From positions 4,617,805 through 4,681,804 of the forward strand of contig KV748180.1 of assembly GCA_001692895.1 (NCBI GenBank): a stretch of 64,000 nucleotides of DNA, given 5' to 3'. Each line of letters starts with the position of its first letter. The first letter of the stretch is position 1. This stretch comes from Cenococcum geophilum 1.58 (Eukaryota; Ascomycota; Dothideomycetes; Gloniales; Gloniaceae). Shown here piece by piece: positions 11,965 to 22,757 of this stretch. The position numbers and the translations under genes were made by a program. The notes under the pieces were generated by a model. It had not been told where the DNA came from, made no database searches, and worked only from the letters and a program-made list of their open reading frames with translations.

Positions 11965-12470
11965 TTTACTATATAAAAAGTGGCCTCACTTGGTGATAAA
12001 GTTGATTAATTGCAGGTGTTGAAATCTCCGTGTTTTTGGCGCGGGAAAACGGGGAAAATCGCGCCAAGGATTGCGGGAATTTACGCATACGACAAATGCT
12101 TGGCTGTAAGAACTTCAAAGCTGTTTACGCTCCACGGTATCGTCATCTTTATCAAATATCGTGAGGTCTCCACCCCTACGATAATGACAAATTTGAGCGC
12201 TGTATTTGCGTTTTGGCAGCTGTTGTAAGCCCACAACGTAGGTGTAGGCGTAGGCGTAGGCAAAAGGGGAAGGAAAGAAACTTCAACAAGTTGTTAAAAG
12301 GGAGGAGTCGACAGTTCTCCCAGACAACCAAAATGGCCCTTGCGTTCAGCCATAGGCGTTCGCTACAATTACTATGTATAGTTGGTGGGGCGATCAAGCG
12401 AAATTAAATGGCGTACAAAAATCGCAGCTCGCGGCTGAGGGGGGGTGGAAGCTGGTCGTGAACAAAGCTG
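11965..12470 (-). repeat. Right terminal inverted repeat of Tc1-A, interrupted
   Basis: Reverse complement of 8450-8690, ending CAAAGCTG at 12470. Homology is continuous except for 256 bp at 12099-12354, absent from the left copy. Short open frames here are by-products of the TIR and not genes. Confidence 0.8.
12099..12354. mobile_element. Small inverted-repeat insertion inside the right TIR
   Basis: Comparison with the left TIR shows extra sequence between ACAAATG and GGCGTTCG. It starts CTTGGCTG and ends CAGCCATA, a short imperfect inverted end. It is less AT-rich than its surroundings and contains a GTAGGC repeat near 12240-12260. No clear target duplication is visible. The alternative is a deletion in the left TIR. 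Confidence 0.5.
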
Positions 12471-12476
12471 TATCTA

Positions 12477-12994
12477 CAGCCTGTTGCACGACCAGCTTCA
12501 CCCCCCCCCATTTAGCGAGTGCCCCCAAATTTCAAATTCGGTACGCGCATCCAATCTCGCGAGTAATTGTAGCGAACGGCCTGCTAGCACGCAAGGACCT
12601 TTTTGGTTGCCATGGAGAATCGCCTTGGTTGGCCCAGAAGAATCAAAGTTGAAGACGTACGCTTCCTCTTCTCTCCCCCCCCTTAACACTATGCCTCCCG
12701 GTTGTGGCCGCCAAAACGCGAATACAAACGCTGTCTCTGCAGAGAGGTCGGATGAAATTGGCAGTGTCGTACGGTTAGAAACCTTTACGACATTTGAACA
12801 AAGATCACGGCACTGCTGAGGAGAAGGCCTCCAGAAACAAAGTTCTTGCAGCCAAGCATAGCTTGGCTTCGCTTACAAATTACTACGTTACAGCTTGGTG
12901 TGCCACCAGGCGAAATTGGATGCGCGTAGTAGCGAATTGAAATATCGCAGCGCTCGCCCAAATGGGGGGTGAAGCTGGTCGTGGCAACAGGCTG
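12477..12994. mobile_element. 518-bp MITE with TA target duplication
   Basis: Ends are CAGCCTGTTGCACGACC (12477) and the inverted counterpart at 12994; TA flanks both sides (12475-12476, 12995-12996). The TIRs include runs of C and G. The interior keeps normal GC and CpG, unlike most of the window. It holds an open frame beginning ATGCCTCCCGG at about 12690, possibly the 5' stub of a lost transposase. Likely a non-autonomous Tc1/mariner-type element. Confidence 0.75.
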
Positions 12995-13002
12995 TAGCTC
13001 TG

Positions 13003-13078
13003 TGCGACGCGGTATGCGTTGGCTGGCTCTAACCGGTCGTCTACTCTACTAGCGACGGTTATCTGGCTCCGGCGGTGT
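13003..13078. repeat. Remnant of the 20-bp minisatellite
   Basis: Two or three diverged units (CTAGCGACGGTTATCTGGCTC) on the far side of Tc1-A and the MITE from the array at 8291-8449. This suggests both were inserted into one array. Nothing recognisable lies between 13079 and 13136. Confidence 0.55.
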
Positions 13079-13138
13079 CAGAATTAATAGCGAAGAGATG
13101 CTGACTGAAGCCTCTGGACAGTAACGTGTTTTATCTTA

Positions 13139-14450
13139 CCTCAGCGAGCCTCAGACGCGATTTTTTAGGCTAGGTATCGCGGAATATACCTAAGCCGTTC
13201 TTTCCGAATTGCAAAATCACGTTCTGAGAGGCTTTGGGCGAGTTTTGTTAAAAGCATAAGCAAAATCCATAAAAACGGATATTATGGATATCTAATTTAT
13301 TTATTTAACACAACGCGTTATTATTACTCAAAAGTTAATACAATAATTTTTAAGAACTAGGGCTTCTAAATAGTATAAATTTTATAATACGGCTTATTAC
13401 TTAGTCCTGACATTAATTTCGTTAAAGTTAAAAACGCGTTGTTAAAAGCATAAGCATATATTATATCTTATTGAATAGTCTGCTAATATAGATAAAACTA
13501 TACAGATCTATAGATATCTACTACTAAAAGCTATTGCAACACTTAGAAGGTGCTATAGTTAGGGTCCTTCCTTGAAAATATCCTCCCTTGGCCCGGAGTG
13601 CCTCTGCTACTACTAGGGGGTAAGCTTGGGCAGAGCCTCGTGCAGAGCTTCGTGCAGAGCCTCAGTAGAGCTTTGTGCAGAGCTTCGTGTAGAGCCTTAG
13701 TAGAGCTTCGTGTAGAGCTTCGCGCAGAGCTTCGTGTAGAGCTTCGCGCAGAGCTCCGTGCAGAGCTTCGTGTAGAGCTTGGTGTAGAGCTTCGTGCAGA
13801 GCTTCGTGCAGAGCTTCGTGCAGAGCCTCAGTAGAGCTTTGTGCAGAGCTTCGTGTAGAGCTTGGTGTAGAGCTTCGTGCAGAGCTTCGTGCAGAGCTTC
13901 GTGCAGAGCCTCAGTAGAGCTTTGTGCAGAGCTTCGTGTAGAGCTTTGGTGTAGAGCTTCGTGCAGAGCTTCGTGCAGAGCTTCGTGCAGAGCTTTAGTG
14001 GAGCTTCCTGCAGGTCTCCCCTGAGCTTCGTTCCGCAGAGCTCTCGCAAAAGCTCCACAGCTCTACGCAGAGGGCTGGTGGCGTGGGCGTAAGCGTTCAG
14101 CGTTGGTGTTTACTGCGCGGCTCGGCGAGGTAGAATGGGGCCTCTACCGCGACGAATTCCTCTTAACGTCGCGCGCGCGTATAAGGAGCTAAAGATCTCA
14201 ATAACTTATAGAGTAGGCTTTTCTCTATAATTTAGTGTAATTTTTATATTAATAAGGTATTGTGGTGGAAGGGTAGATCAATTTCGTTAAAGTTAATAAG
14301 GTCTTCTTATATAAACCGTTGTTTAGGGTTTCTACAAAGCTCGCCAAAGTGCCTCAGACCAAGAAAACGATTACCGTCCTAAATCAGCTTAGCGGACGGT
14401 GCGGATATTCCTATATCCGCATAATCGATTTCTGGTCTGAGCTTCTGAGG
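13139..14450. mobile_element. Element X: 1.3-kb inverted-repeat element carrying a 12-bp satellite
   Basis: The left end CCTCAGCGAGCCTCAGAC and right end GTCTGAGCTTCTGAGG are imperfect inverted repeats flanked by TA (13137-13138 and 14451-14452). The interior holds AT-rich sequence, a GC-rich 12-bp tandem array and a GC-rich stretch (14040-14190). No transposase is seen. The TA flanks suggest Tc1/mariner mobilisation in trans. Confidence 0.6.
13620..14010. repeat. 12-bp satellite, GC-richer form
   Basis: About 32 units close to GCAGAGCTTCGT, with occasional AGTAGAGC variants. Open frames on both strands across it follow from the 12-bp period. The AT-rich arrays at 20112-20300 and 41725-42487 have the same unit with transitions only (TGCAGAGCTTCG against TATAGAGCTTTA). 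Confidence 0.9.
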
Positions 14451-14453
14451 TAA

Positions 14454-14878
14454 TGTTTTATCAGTCATCCGGTAATATCAGTCATCCAGTAGCCCAAAAA
14501 CCACCAAAATTGGGAAAATCGCATTTTGATATCTTAACAACGGCTTTATAATAAATTCTAAAATTCTATAGCTAGCCTTTTATACCTATTCTAAGACTCC
14601 TATTAAGTTTCTAGAATAATAGGCCTAGCCGTTATTAAGATATTAAGTTTATTGAGTTTTGGCCCCCAAATTTGAGCTAAATTGGCTATCCTCTAGAATT
14701 ACTTAATGAATTACTTCCAAAGTTAGAGTAGAGTCTTAGAATAGGTATAAAAGGCTAGCTATAGAATTTTAGAATTTATTATAAAGCCGTTATTAAGATA
14801 TCAAAATGCGATTTTCCCAATTTTTGGTGGTTTTTGGGGCTACTGGATGACTGATATTACCGGATGACTGATAAAACA
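14454..14878. mobile_element. 425-bp palindromic MITE
   Basis: Starts TGTTTTATCAGTCATCC and ends with its reverse complement. The inverted arms extend about 165 bp and include ATCAGTCATCCAGTAGCCC and CCACCAAAATTGGGAAAA. The interior is AT-rich without an ORF. A diverged half of the same family lies at about 23190-23290. Its first nine bases (TGTTTTATC) also occur at 13125-13133, left of element X, so X probably inserted into or beside a copy. Confidence 0.75.
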
Positions 14879-14881
14879 CGT

Positions 14882-15036
14882 TATTGCGAGGACGAAGTCC
14901 GTATGCAATCTATATAGATATTAACTATATCTACTACATCACGAATTAATTAATATTTATCGTCTGCGTTATCTCTATTATCAATTAGACCCTTAAGATA
15001 CCTTCGCTGTAACCCTATAACCTTGTAATTCTAACA
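14882..15036 (+). repeat. Copia-3 5' LTR, first 40 bp missing
   Basis: Matches 19602-19756 base for base apart from a few transitions, from TATTGCGAGGACG to ATTCTAACA. The first 40 bp seen in the 3' LTR are replaced by the end of the palindromic MITE. Confidence 0.9.
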
Positions 15037-15051
15037 GGTTATAAGCCCGGG
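15037..15051 (+). promoter_or_regulatory. Copia-3 primer-binding site (half tRNA-iMet type)
   Basis: GGTTATAAGCCCGGG lies directly after the 5' LTR. With one G-to-A change reversed it is complementary to the anticodon stem-loop of initiator tRNA-Met (CTCATAA loop). That is the half-tRNA primer known from Drosophila copia. Confidence 0.7.
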
Positions 15052-15089
15052 TAGTAATACCTCTCCTAATTTAAAAATCGACCCTTAAA

Positions 15090-18000
15090 ATGACCTCCTC
15101 TACCTTAACCTTAATGACACCTTTATACGATTACAAGGCTGGTAAAATCGTTATTTTTGATAGAGATAACTTTGTAGACTAGGAGCGCACCTGTGAGGCA
15201 GCCCTAATTATAGTAAAAGGATAGGATTTTGTTACTAATACAGAAGACCTAGCTTAAGTTAATATAGCTAATAGGAGAAGAAGATAAGGGGAAGCAAATA
15301 AAATTATCTATAATTTGATAGGAGACAACTATTAGGAAGAGATATGTGCGATAATAAAGGCGTATAATATTTAGGGAATGTGGGAAGAAATAAAGAAGTT
15401 TAATAAGGCTAATGACGAGGTCTATATCTCTAGACTTCGTAGGGAGTTCTATAGCACTATATTTAACCCTATAAAGATATAAATTGTTATGTTCCTTTAT
15501 ATACTAAATCGATTTAAGATTAATCTAGCCTTAATATCTTAAGTACTTACTAACAATAATATTAAAGAGCAACTCCTCCTAGCCCTACTAAGTGACATTA
15601 TGTGGCAGAATGCGAAGACCTGGTGTCTACGAGATAAACGAGACCTTAAGAGCTGTATTACCCTTCTTTAGGAGTAAGAGACTGCTTTCCCTATATAGAC
15701 TGCTACACTCGCATATAAGAGGAAAGACGAACCTAGGGGGAGAAGGGGAAACCGAGGTTAAGGTTAAATAAGGGGCAGAGGTTATGCTAGTAGATTTAAT
15801 TATTCCTTATTACATTATAGCTCGTCGTCTTAAGTAACTAAAGAGCTAAGATAACTAGAAAGAGACGAGTGCAGAGTATGCAATTAGAAAGGTTACTACT
15901 AGAAAGACTGTCCCCTGCTTAGATAATTCCGATTTAATAATACTAGAAAGATAGATTAAGGTACTCCTAAGGCAGAGGAAGTAGGGAATATAGCTATAGC
16001 TAAGGAAGAATTTAATAGCGATTTAATCTACCTTAACCTTAACCCTAACCCTAAACGTACTATGCTTACAATAATATTATTAGCTTAGGCTCTTAACTTA
16101 GGAGTAACTAAGCATTTTACTAGTGACTAATTAGACCTAGTATATTTAAAGAGATAGAATACACCTTATTAGGTTCGTACTGCAAATGGGATTATTATCC
16201 CTACTATAGGCTATAGCTAAGTTTAAATTGGTAGCTTAAGGCTAAAAGACATCTAGCTTATACCTTTGTTTAAGACGATTAAGCTAATCTTAGTAAGGAC
16301 TCTTACTTAGAAAGTCTACTTAATTACCTTTAATATAGACGATTAAGCTACTAGCCAGCATAAATTAGGGGCGACATTTAAGGCCACTATAAAGAATAAC
16401 CTCTATGTACTATAAGAGCCTTAAGGAGTATTTAATGCGATAGCGGAAGCATATAATTTATAACTAAACTTTAATGAAATAGATGCTAAACTATAGTATC
16501 GCCAAACTGGATATACAAACTATAGTAATTTACTTAAGCTATAGCACTCCTTACTAGGTATATAGCTTAGGAAGAGAGTAGTACTAGTTAGTAAGAGTAT
16601 GTGCGAAGCCTATCTAGCTAGGAAGATGCGAGAAATACTAAGTAAGAAGACGACTAAGCGCGAGAAGATACCTAGTTAAGGGCTATATTTTAATACTACG
16701 GGACAAATCGGTATATTAATTAGAGGCTATAACTACTACCTACTAGCCTTAGATAACGCCACGTAATATACTTAGGTTATTCCCCTTAAGACCCTCTAAA
16801 CTAAAGAGGTACTGCTATATATTAAAGAGATCATTATAAGGGTAGAGAGATTTACTAGGACTAAAGCTGTATGGATTTAAGCGGATAATAGAAAAGGGGA
16901 GTTTGGCCGAAAATTTTAAGACAAATTAATACCCTAGGGTATTAATTTTAAGCCTTGCCTGCTATACAAGCACTTATATAATAGCGCAATTAAGCGCGCG
17001 ATTTATATAGTTAACTATAAAACAAGGTCACTTTTATTTTAAGGAAATATACTAGTTAAGCTCTAGTGCTACGCAGTTAAATATGCTGTCTAGATTAAGA
17101 ATTAAGTACTAACCTTAGCTTTTCCATTTAACGATAAGTATAGTGGTGCTATTATACTATACGAGGCATATACCTAATAAGTCCCTAACCTTAAGAAGCT
17201 AGTTGTCTTTAGGTATTATACTAACCTAATTAATATGCTTAAGAAATACCCTAGGAAGTATGATTTAAGAATAAAGCCTAACTACGTTTTTATAGGATTA
17301 AAAGGGAGTAGTTAATTTAAAATAATAAACCTATATACGTAAGCAATTAAGCTTTTTAGAGATGCTAAAGTAAATAAGTATAGGTTCCCTTATAGAGCAT
17401 ATTAGGTACAGGCTATAAGCTAAGCCGTAAACTAACCTAAACCTCCTTCTACTACCTTAAACGGGCTAATAGAGACTCTAGTTGCGAGAACTAAGAGTAG
17501 GCTAGATAGTGACTAAGTAGGCCGCTTAAGCTAAGTAGGAAGCCTAGGTTAAGACTAAGTAGGCCACTTAAATTAAGTGGGAAGCCTAGGTTAAGATTAA
17601 GTGGGACGCTTAAATCTATAAGGTGATACTAAGGGTGGGACGCCCATACGAAGCACATTAATACGCATTTTTTATGCGCAGAGAATAAGGTTTAGAAGGT
17701 TACCAAATATAAGGGTTTTTAACAATATGGTAGTTTAGTTAGTAATAACTATAAAAGCTATCTACCTAGAAGCTGAGAATACTACCTCCTTAAAAGCACT
17801 TATAGCACTGTTTAATACTATTAAGCTAAATTAGGCCTTAAGAGAGGACGCTCCTGGCTAGATAAAAGCTATTTTTAAAGAATTTCTCTCTTTTAAGAGA
17901 ATGCACACCTATACTATCATAAGGGGGAGAGTACTAGAAGGAAGGTTGTTACTCCTAAGTAAGCTAGTTTTAAAGCACAAGTATAATGCTAAGGGAGAAG

Positions 18001-19435
18001 TAATTTGTAAGAAGGTAAGACTGTATATTTAGGGAGATAAGTAGACCCCCGATATTGACTATTTTAAGACATTTATATCTATTATATAATACGACACCTT
18101 TAGGTTCCCGATAGTAAAGGTAGTAGCTAAAGACCTTAAGCTTAACTATATCGACGTTAAAACTATATTCTTAAACCCGCCGTTATAAGAATAGATTTAT
18201 ATACAGATTCCTGACCTTTTATGAGACTTTAAACCTAACCTTAAGGGGGTAAAAGATGTCTACTTAAAGCTAAATAAGTCACTCTACGGCCTAAAGTAGG
18301 TACTAAGAGAATGGTTTTAGATGGTTAAGAAGTTCTTTAATAGTATAGGTTTAAAATCGGCTGAAGCTGACCCCAATCTCTTTATAGGAAATGAAGTATA
18401 TATCTTGTTATTTGTTAACGATATGCTAATTATAGGAAAGCGCTAAGACCTTAATATTATAAAGATAAGAATTTTAAAAGAATGGAGATGTAAAGACCTA
18501 GGCCCTATAGAGGTATTTATAGGCTTCTAAATCGATTGAGATTGTATAAATTGAACCCTTAAGCTACATCAGATAATATATACTAAGAAGCTACTTAAAC
18601 GGCTGAAAATAGATAACTGTAACCTGTCTAAGCTACTAATACTAGCTAGCACTATTCTAAAACCTAATATTGAAAGTCCCCTTAGGTGTAACGATGCGAC
18701 GGTATACTAATAGATTATTAGCTTTATAATCTGCCTATTAAACTACACACGTCCTAATATTAGCTATGCTATTAGTTAGCTAGCTAGGTTTATAGCGGCA
18801 CTAAAAGAACTACATTACCGCTTAAGTAAGTAGCTACTACAATATCTAAACGGCACTCTTGAAATTGGAATTACCTACTTAAATTAAAAGATCTACCTCC
18901 CCTTATATAAGCTTACGTTAACTAACTTACCTACTAGTTATAGTATCTTTACTAACGCTATATAGGGAACAGAATACAATCGGATATTATTTTAAGGTAT
19001 AATAGTTATACGCTATAGGGGAGCCGTAATCTAGATAGCTTAAAGGTAGAAGTTAATAGTATTAAGCTTAATAGAAGTAGAGATTATAGCAGCGTTAGAA
19101 GGAGTAAAGTTAGCAGTATGGCTTAAGAAGCTAATAAGAGATCTAGGGGAGAGAGACAACGGCAACCCTTTTATCCCTACGCTCTACTGCGATAATAAGG
19201 GTATAGTTAACCTTTCGTATAACACGAAGCACTACTAGAAAGCTAAGCATATTGAGACTCGATACCTCTTTGTATGAAATAACATAGTTTAGCAAGATTA
19301 ACTTAAAGTAGTATATATACTAGGTAAAGATTAACCTAGAGATATACTTATAAAATAGCTACCAATTAACTAATTTATAAAGCACTATATAACGCTAGGA
19401 ATCGGTAATTAACGGAGTAAGTAAGAGAGGTTTTT
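15090..19435 (+). pseudogene. Copia-3 gag-pol polyprotein, followable end to end
   Basis: The ATG at 15090 opens MTSSTLTLMTPLYDYKAG, followed by a gag domain. A CCHC knuckle lies at 15868-15915 (CRVCN...GYY...DC, with His changed to Tyr). Next come a protease-like GVTKHFTSD near 16115, an integrase with LALDNAT and NRKGEFG near 16750-16910, and RT with SLYGLK near 18280 and the active site FVNDM at 18410-18424 (ancestrally VDD). RNase H follows with YCDNKG at 19185-19200. About 1,450 codons run essentially in one frame, with dozens of stops at expected Gln, Trp and Arg positions. Copia domain order is intact. No product is possible from this copy. Confidence 0.9.
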
Positions 19436-19561
19436 TGCCTATTAGGTTTTCCCTCTATATATAGGCCGAATGGCACTTATAAGGTACTTAGGAATAGCTT
19501 TATAATTACCTATTTAAGAAATAGATAAGTAGACGAGCAGAGCGTTGTTAGTATAGGGGAG

Positions 19562-19756
19562 TATTAGAATTAAATAAAAGATGCTAACTAAGCTCTAGAT
19601 ATATTGCGAGGACGAAGTCCGTATGCAATCTATATAGATATTAACCGCATCTACTATATTACAAATCAATTAATATTTATCGTCTGCGTTATCTCTATTA
19701 TTAATTAAACCCTTAAGATACCTCCGCTGTAACTCTATAACCTTGTAATTCTAACA
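19562..19756 (+). repeat. Copia-3 3' LTR, 195 bp
   Basis: Preceded closely by a purine tract (ATAGGGGAG). It begins TATTAGAAT (TGTTAGAAT before a G-to-A change) and ends ATTCTAACA, giving 9-bp inverted ends. Confidence 0.85.
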
Positions 19757-20111
19757 TCTAGCGACAGTCGTCTAGCTCTAATAGCGGTCGTTTAGCTTAA
19801 ACGACGGTTGTCTAGCTCTAATGACGGTTGTTTAGCTCTGGCGACGGTTATCTAGCTCTAGCGACGGTCGTCTAGCTCTAATAACGGTTGTCTAGCTCTG
19901 GCGACAATTGTTTAGCTCTAACGATAGTTATCTAGCTCCGGTGATAGTCGTTTGCTAGCTGTTATTCTGGTATCTTTCTAGGTAAGGAGGATATAAGGAA
20001 GGGTAAAAAATAAGGTGGCTACCTAGATGTATATAGGGAGTATACTTAGTAAAGGTATATATAGAGGCCATTAGGAATATAGCGGGGACCTAATAGTAAT
20101 ATATCGCGCGT

Positions 20112-20300
20112 ATATATAAAGGCTTTATATAGAGTTTTATATAGAGCTTTATATAGAGCTTTATATAGAGCCTTATGCAAAGCCTTATACAGAGCCTTTA
20201 TATATAGAGCTTCGTATAGAGCCTTATATAGAGCCTTATATAAAGCTTTATATAGAGCTTTATATAGAGCTTTATATAGAGCCTCGTATAGAGGCTCTGT
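20112..20300. repeat. 12-bp satellite, AT-rich form (copy A)
   Basis: About 15 units of TATAGAGCTTTA and relatives. Open frames of Leu-Tyr-Lys-Ala repeats across it result from the 12-bp period and are not genes. Confidence 0.85.
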
Positions 20301-20548
20301 ATTAGGATTTTTTTTAGGCATGTTGTTGTAAGCGAAAATCGGGGTCTACAAAACCTGCAGGCATAAGTCGCAATTTGCGGCAATTTGCTACAAACACATA
20401 GATAGGGCAGGCGCGTGTATAGGTAGCCTATATGTTTGTAGCAAATTGCTACAAATCGCCGCAAATTGCCAAAATTGCGACTTACGCAGGTTTTGCAGAC
20501 TCCGATTTTCGCTTACAAACAACGAGCCTAAAAAAAAAAAACCTGATA
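20300..20548. mobile_element. Palindromic end module / MITE of the composite element
   Basis: Begins TATTAGGATTTTTTTTAGGC and ends GCCTAAAAAAAAAAAACC then TGATA. The arms are about 100 bp and include TTGTAAGCGAAAATCGGGG and the motif CAATTTGC. Near-identical modules end copy B (42487-42749). It could be an independent MITE captured by the composite element or its own right TIR region. Confidence 0.7.
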
Positions 20549-20946
20549 CCCCCGTAATACCTTGCACACGTCTACCTGTTTCTACTAACTTAGTAATTAA
20601 AGACCAACTATAAAATAGCAATCTAATAGTAATCTAATGGCAATCTAACGGCAATAAAGGGCATTCTGCTATATTCTGCTAAGTTCCACTAAATTCTACT
20701 AAGTTTTACTAAATTCTACTAAGTTTTACTAAATTCTACTAAGTTCTGCTAGGACTATAACCTAAACCCTATTCTACCTTATATATATATTAACTAAGCA
20801 ACCAAGTTAACAATATATACCTTTTCTTCCCATTTTCCTACCTTCTTTCCTTATGTAACGTCTTAATCTTATTATATAGTTTATGTATATAGCTTAATAA
20901 TATCTACTCTACTATATATTATTGTTGCTTATACTTACTCCGTAAT
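20549..20946 (+). repeat. LTR of the gypsy-2 family lacking its first bases
   Basis: Matches the LTR at 49406-49764, including the CTAAGTTTTACTAA repeats and the end CTTACTCCGTAATA. It carries an extra stretch near 20860-20880 (AACGTCTTAATC). Composite copy A appears to have inserted at a TA near its start. What follows does not match the gypsy-2 leader, so it is a solo or 3' LTR. Confidence 0.7.
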
Positions 20947-21690
20947 AGATAGTTCTCTTCTTTATAGTAAATCTTAGAATATAATTAGAGTTAATCTATT
21001 AAATAACCTATTCTACTAGTTATATTATTATTATTAACTATTCTATACCTATATACCTAGCCCTTTAATAAGTTTACTATAGTATTTCCTATACGGCTTT
21101 GTTATGCCTTACCTATATATATTATTTTATATAGCTGTGCCTAGTATTAAGCTAGTTACTTAGCTCTTAGGGTTTATACTATGGTTAAATATTATAGAGC
21201 TTATTACATTATATAAATAAAGTTATAAATATATTAAATTATTGGTGTATATTACATATAGAGACTTATTCTTTAGAGTTAAGTTAATTTATATACTCCT
21301 ATTAATACAGGCCGTCTTTATATAGTAGTATTCGACAGAGCTTATACTCGTATGTTATTCTTAGCGCTCTTTAAAGTCTCTTAAAGTCCTTACAATCGCC
21401 TAATCTTTTTATAATATTTACTAAAAGTTCGTATAAAGGCTTCCTATTTAAATGCTTCTTTAAGCGGCTCTCCCTTCCTGCCACTAAGTATACGTATTCG
21501 TTTTCATTATATATAGGAAGAGAATTAAAAGGAGGTAGTAGTTTAGGCTCTAGCGGTGGCTTTTTTACAACCCAATTTTTGGGAATAATATATTTAATAG
21601 GCTACATAAGGTCTATATCGTTAGATATATAGTTATACACCATTTTAATAGTGTATTTAATTAATAAAGTTATCTATTTACTATATAACG
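20947..21690. other. AT-rich mutated sequence, probably 5' part of the piggyBac-like element
   Basis: No frame here matches a family I know, and no repeats stand out. Its position upstream of the recognisable transposase core suggests it belongs to the same element. Confidence 0.3.
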
Positions 21691-22285
21691 CGCGAGAAAG
21701 TTAATGTTCTTAACTATGTGTATAGGCTATATTTTATAGGACCCTATCGGTATAAGGGGTAGACTGCAACCGCTAGCAGTAGATTAATCGCTAATTCTAC
21801 TATACTAAACCCAAAGAATAGGATAAAGAGCGTTTTTAGAGTACTTCTTAGCGAGTAGAGAACCTTAGTAAATACCTATAGCTTTGATGCTAGAAGCTCT
21901 ATAAGCCTAGAATTTACTTTGCCGTTAACAAATTAATTAAATAGCTTACTGGTCGCGCGAGTAAGATTATAAATATTTCTACTAAACCTATAACTAAGGG
22001 CTTTAAGATATAGATACTAAGCAATTAAGGCTATATTCTTAATTAGATATTTTATATAAAAGGTACTAGTAAAGCCTTTACAATTTAGATATATCTTTTA
22101 CTAAAGATAGTTTTATAAAAACGAAAGCGGTAATAGTTAACTTACTATTATAGGAAGACGTTAAAACCTAAGAATGTCTATATCCTTTATATTGGCATAT
22201 TATCTAGCTTAATAGCCTTTTTACTAGTACTAAACTACTATAAAGGAATTAGAGTAGCCGAAATAGTTAAAACGGTTAATATTAG
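21690..22285 (+). pseudogene. PiggyBac-like (DDE_Tnp_1_7) transposase, part 1
   Basis: The plus-strand frame contains a block typical of piggyBac-family transposases: LTGRASKIINISTKPITKGF near 21950-22005, then KIQILSNQGYIL with stops at two Gln codons. It continues to GIRVAEIVKTVN just before 22285. The frame is then interrupted by the composite element at a TA and resumes at 49076. Stops fall at Gln, Arg and Trp sites. The N-terminus is not clear. The call rests on the TGRASxxxNIxTKPxxxGFK motif and on the C-terminal part joining in frame 26.8 kb away. Confidence 0.65.
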
Positions 22286-22757
22286 GAAAAAATTTTTTAG
22301 GCTCGTTGTTATGGTATAAGGCAGTATTACTAGGGTGTATAATAGAGAGTAGGTAAGCCGAGTATAAGTCACATAGGGAGTTAATAGAAGAGGACGATAT
22401 GGTAAAGAGTAGGTAATAGCTTCGTACTAAGACGAACCAATAGAGGAGGGAGGAGGCTGTAAGCCTAAGGAGCTTATAAGGGGTGGCCAAGGCCTAGTTA
22501 AAGGCTAGCCTTAGTAGCCCCTAAGAGCTCCTAGGATATAGCCGGGTAAGGGACCAAAAGTACCTTTATATGCGGTTTGTGGCAATTTACTACAAACTGC
22601 ATAGACTATGCAGTTTGTATAGTCGTATATGGTTAATAGCGTTTCGCGTAAACCGCGCATTTTACAATAAATTTGTACTACTTAATAGCAAAACGTAGCA
22701 AAATGCGCCTTATAAATACAAAATTTAAAAACTATATAAATTATATAAATTGTAACT
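22286..22757 (+). mobile_element. Composite satellite element, copy C/D: left half
   Basis: Begins TATTAGGAAAAAATTTTTT then AGGCTCGTTGTTATGG, matching the left TIR of copy B at about 40551. It then carries a 250-bp segment absent from B, followed by sequence homologous to 40570-40830 (GTTTGTGGCAATTTACTAC; AATAGCAAAACGTAGC; AACTATATAAATTATATA). Homology to B stops at the TA where another element's end begins, and resumes at 47816. Confidence 0.65.

Larger units (their letters stand above)
8450..12470 (+). mobile_element. Tc1-A: two-gene Tc1/mariner-like DNA transposon with long TIRs
   Basis: Bounded by inverted repeats starting CAGCTTTGTTCA. The left one spans about 8450-8690 and the right one about 11965-12470; the right one is enlarged by a 256-bp insertion. 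Between them lie a plus-strand DDE transposase remnant and a long minus-strand second gene, tail to tail. TA follows the right end (12471-12472), but no TA is visible at the left end. The element interrupts the 20-bp minisatellite. About 3.76 kb without the inserted small element. Confidence 0.8.
14882..19756 (+). mobile_element. Copia-3: full-length Ty1/copia retrotransposon, RIP-mutated
   Basis: Has two LTRs, a primer-binding site, one gag-pol frame and an intact 3' LTR whose ends are inverted (TATTAGAAT ... ATTCTAACA). The 5' LTR lacks its first 40 bp, where a MITE now abuts. The sequences just outside the two LTRs do not match, so no target duplication remains. The right side continues into the 20-bp minisatellite. 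Confidence 0.9.
19757..20548 (+). mobile_element. Composite satellite element, copy A (right-hand part)
   Basis: Modules in order: 20-bp minisatellite (19757-19950); a conserved block of about 150 bp (19955-20110, with GGTAAGGAGGATATAAGG and GCGGGGACCTAATAG); an AT-rich 12-bp satellite (20112-20300); and a palindromic end (20300-20548). The same order is seen at 41245-42749 and 48190-49075. The right end CCTGATA sits at a TA inside a gypsy-type LTR. The left part (microsatellite and TIR) is not present. Confidence 0.7.

Noticed and set aside
12374..12819. Overlapping open frames on both strands near the MITE
   Set aside because: They cross the Tc1-A TIR, a non-coding junction and the MITE TIR; openness reflects normal GC in a short unmutated region.
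13598..14058. Three open frames on both strands
   Set aside because: All lie in the GC-richer 12-bp satellite.
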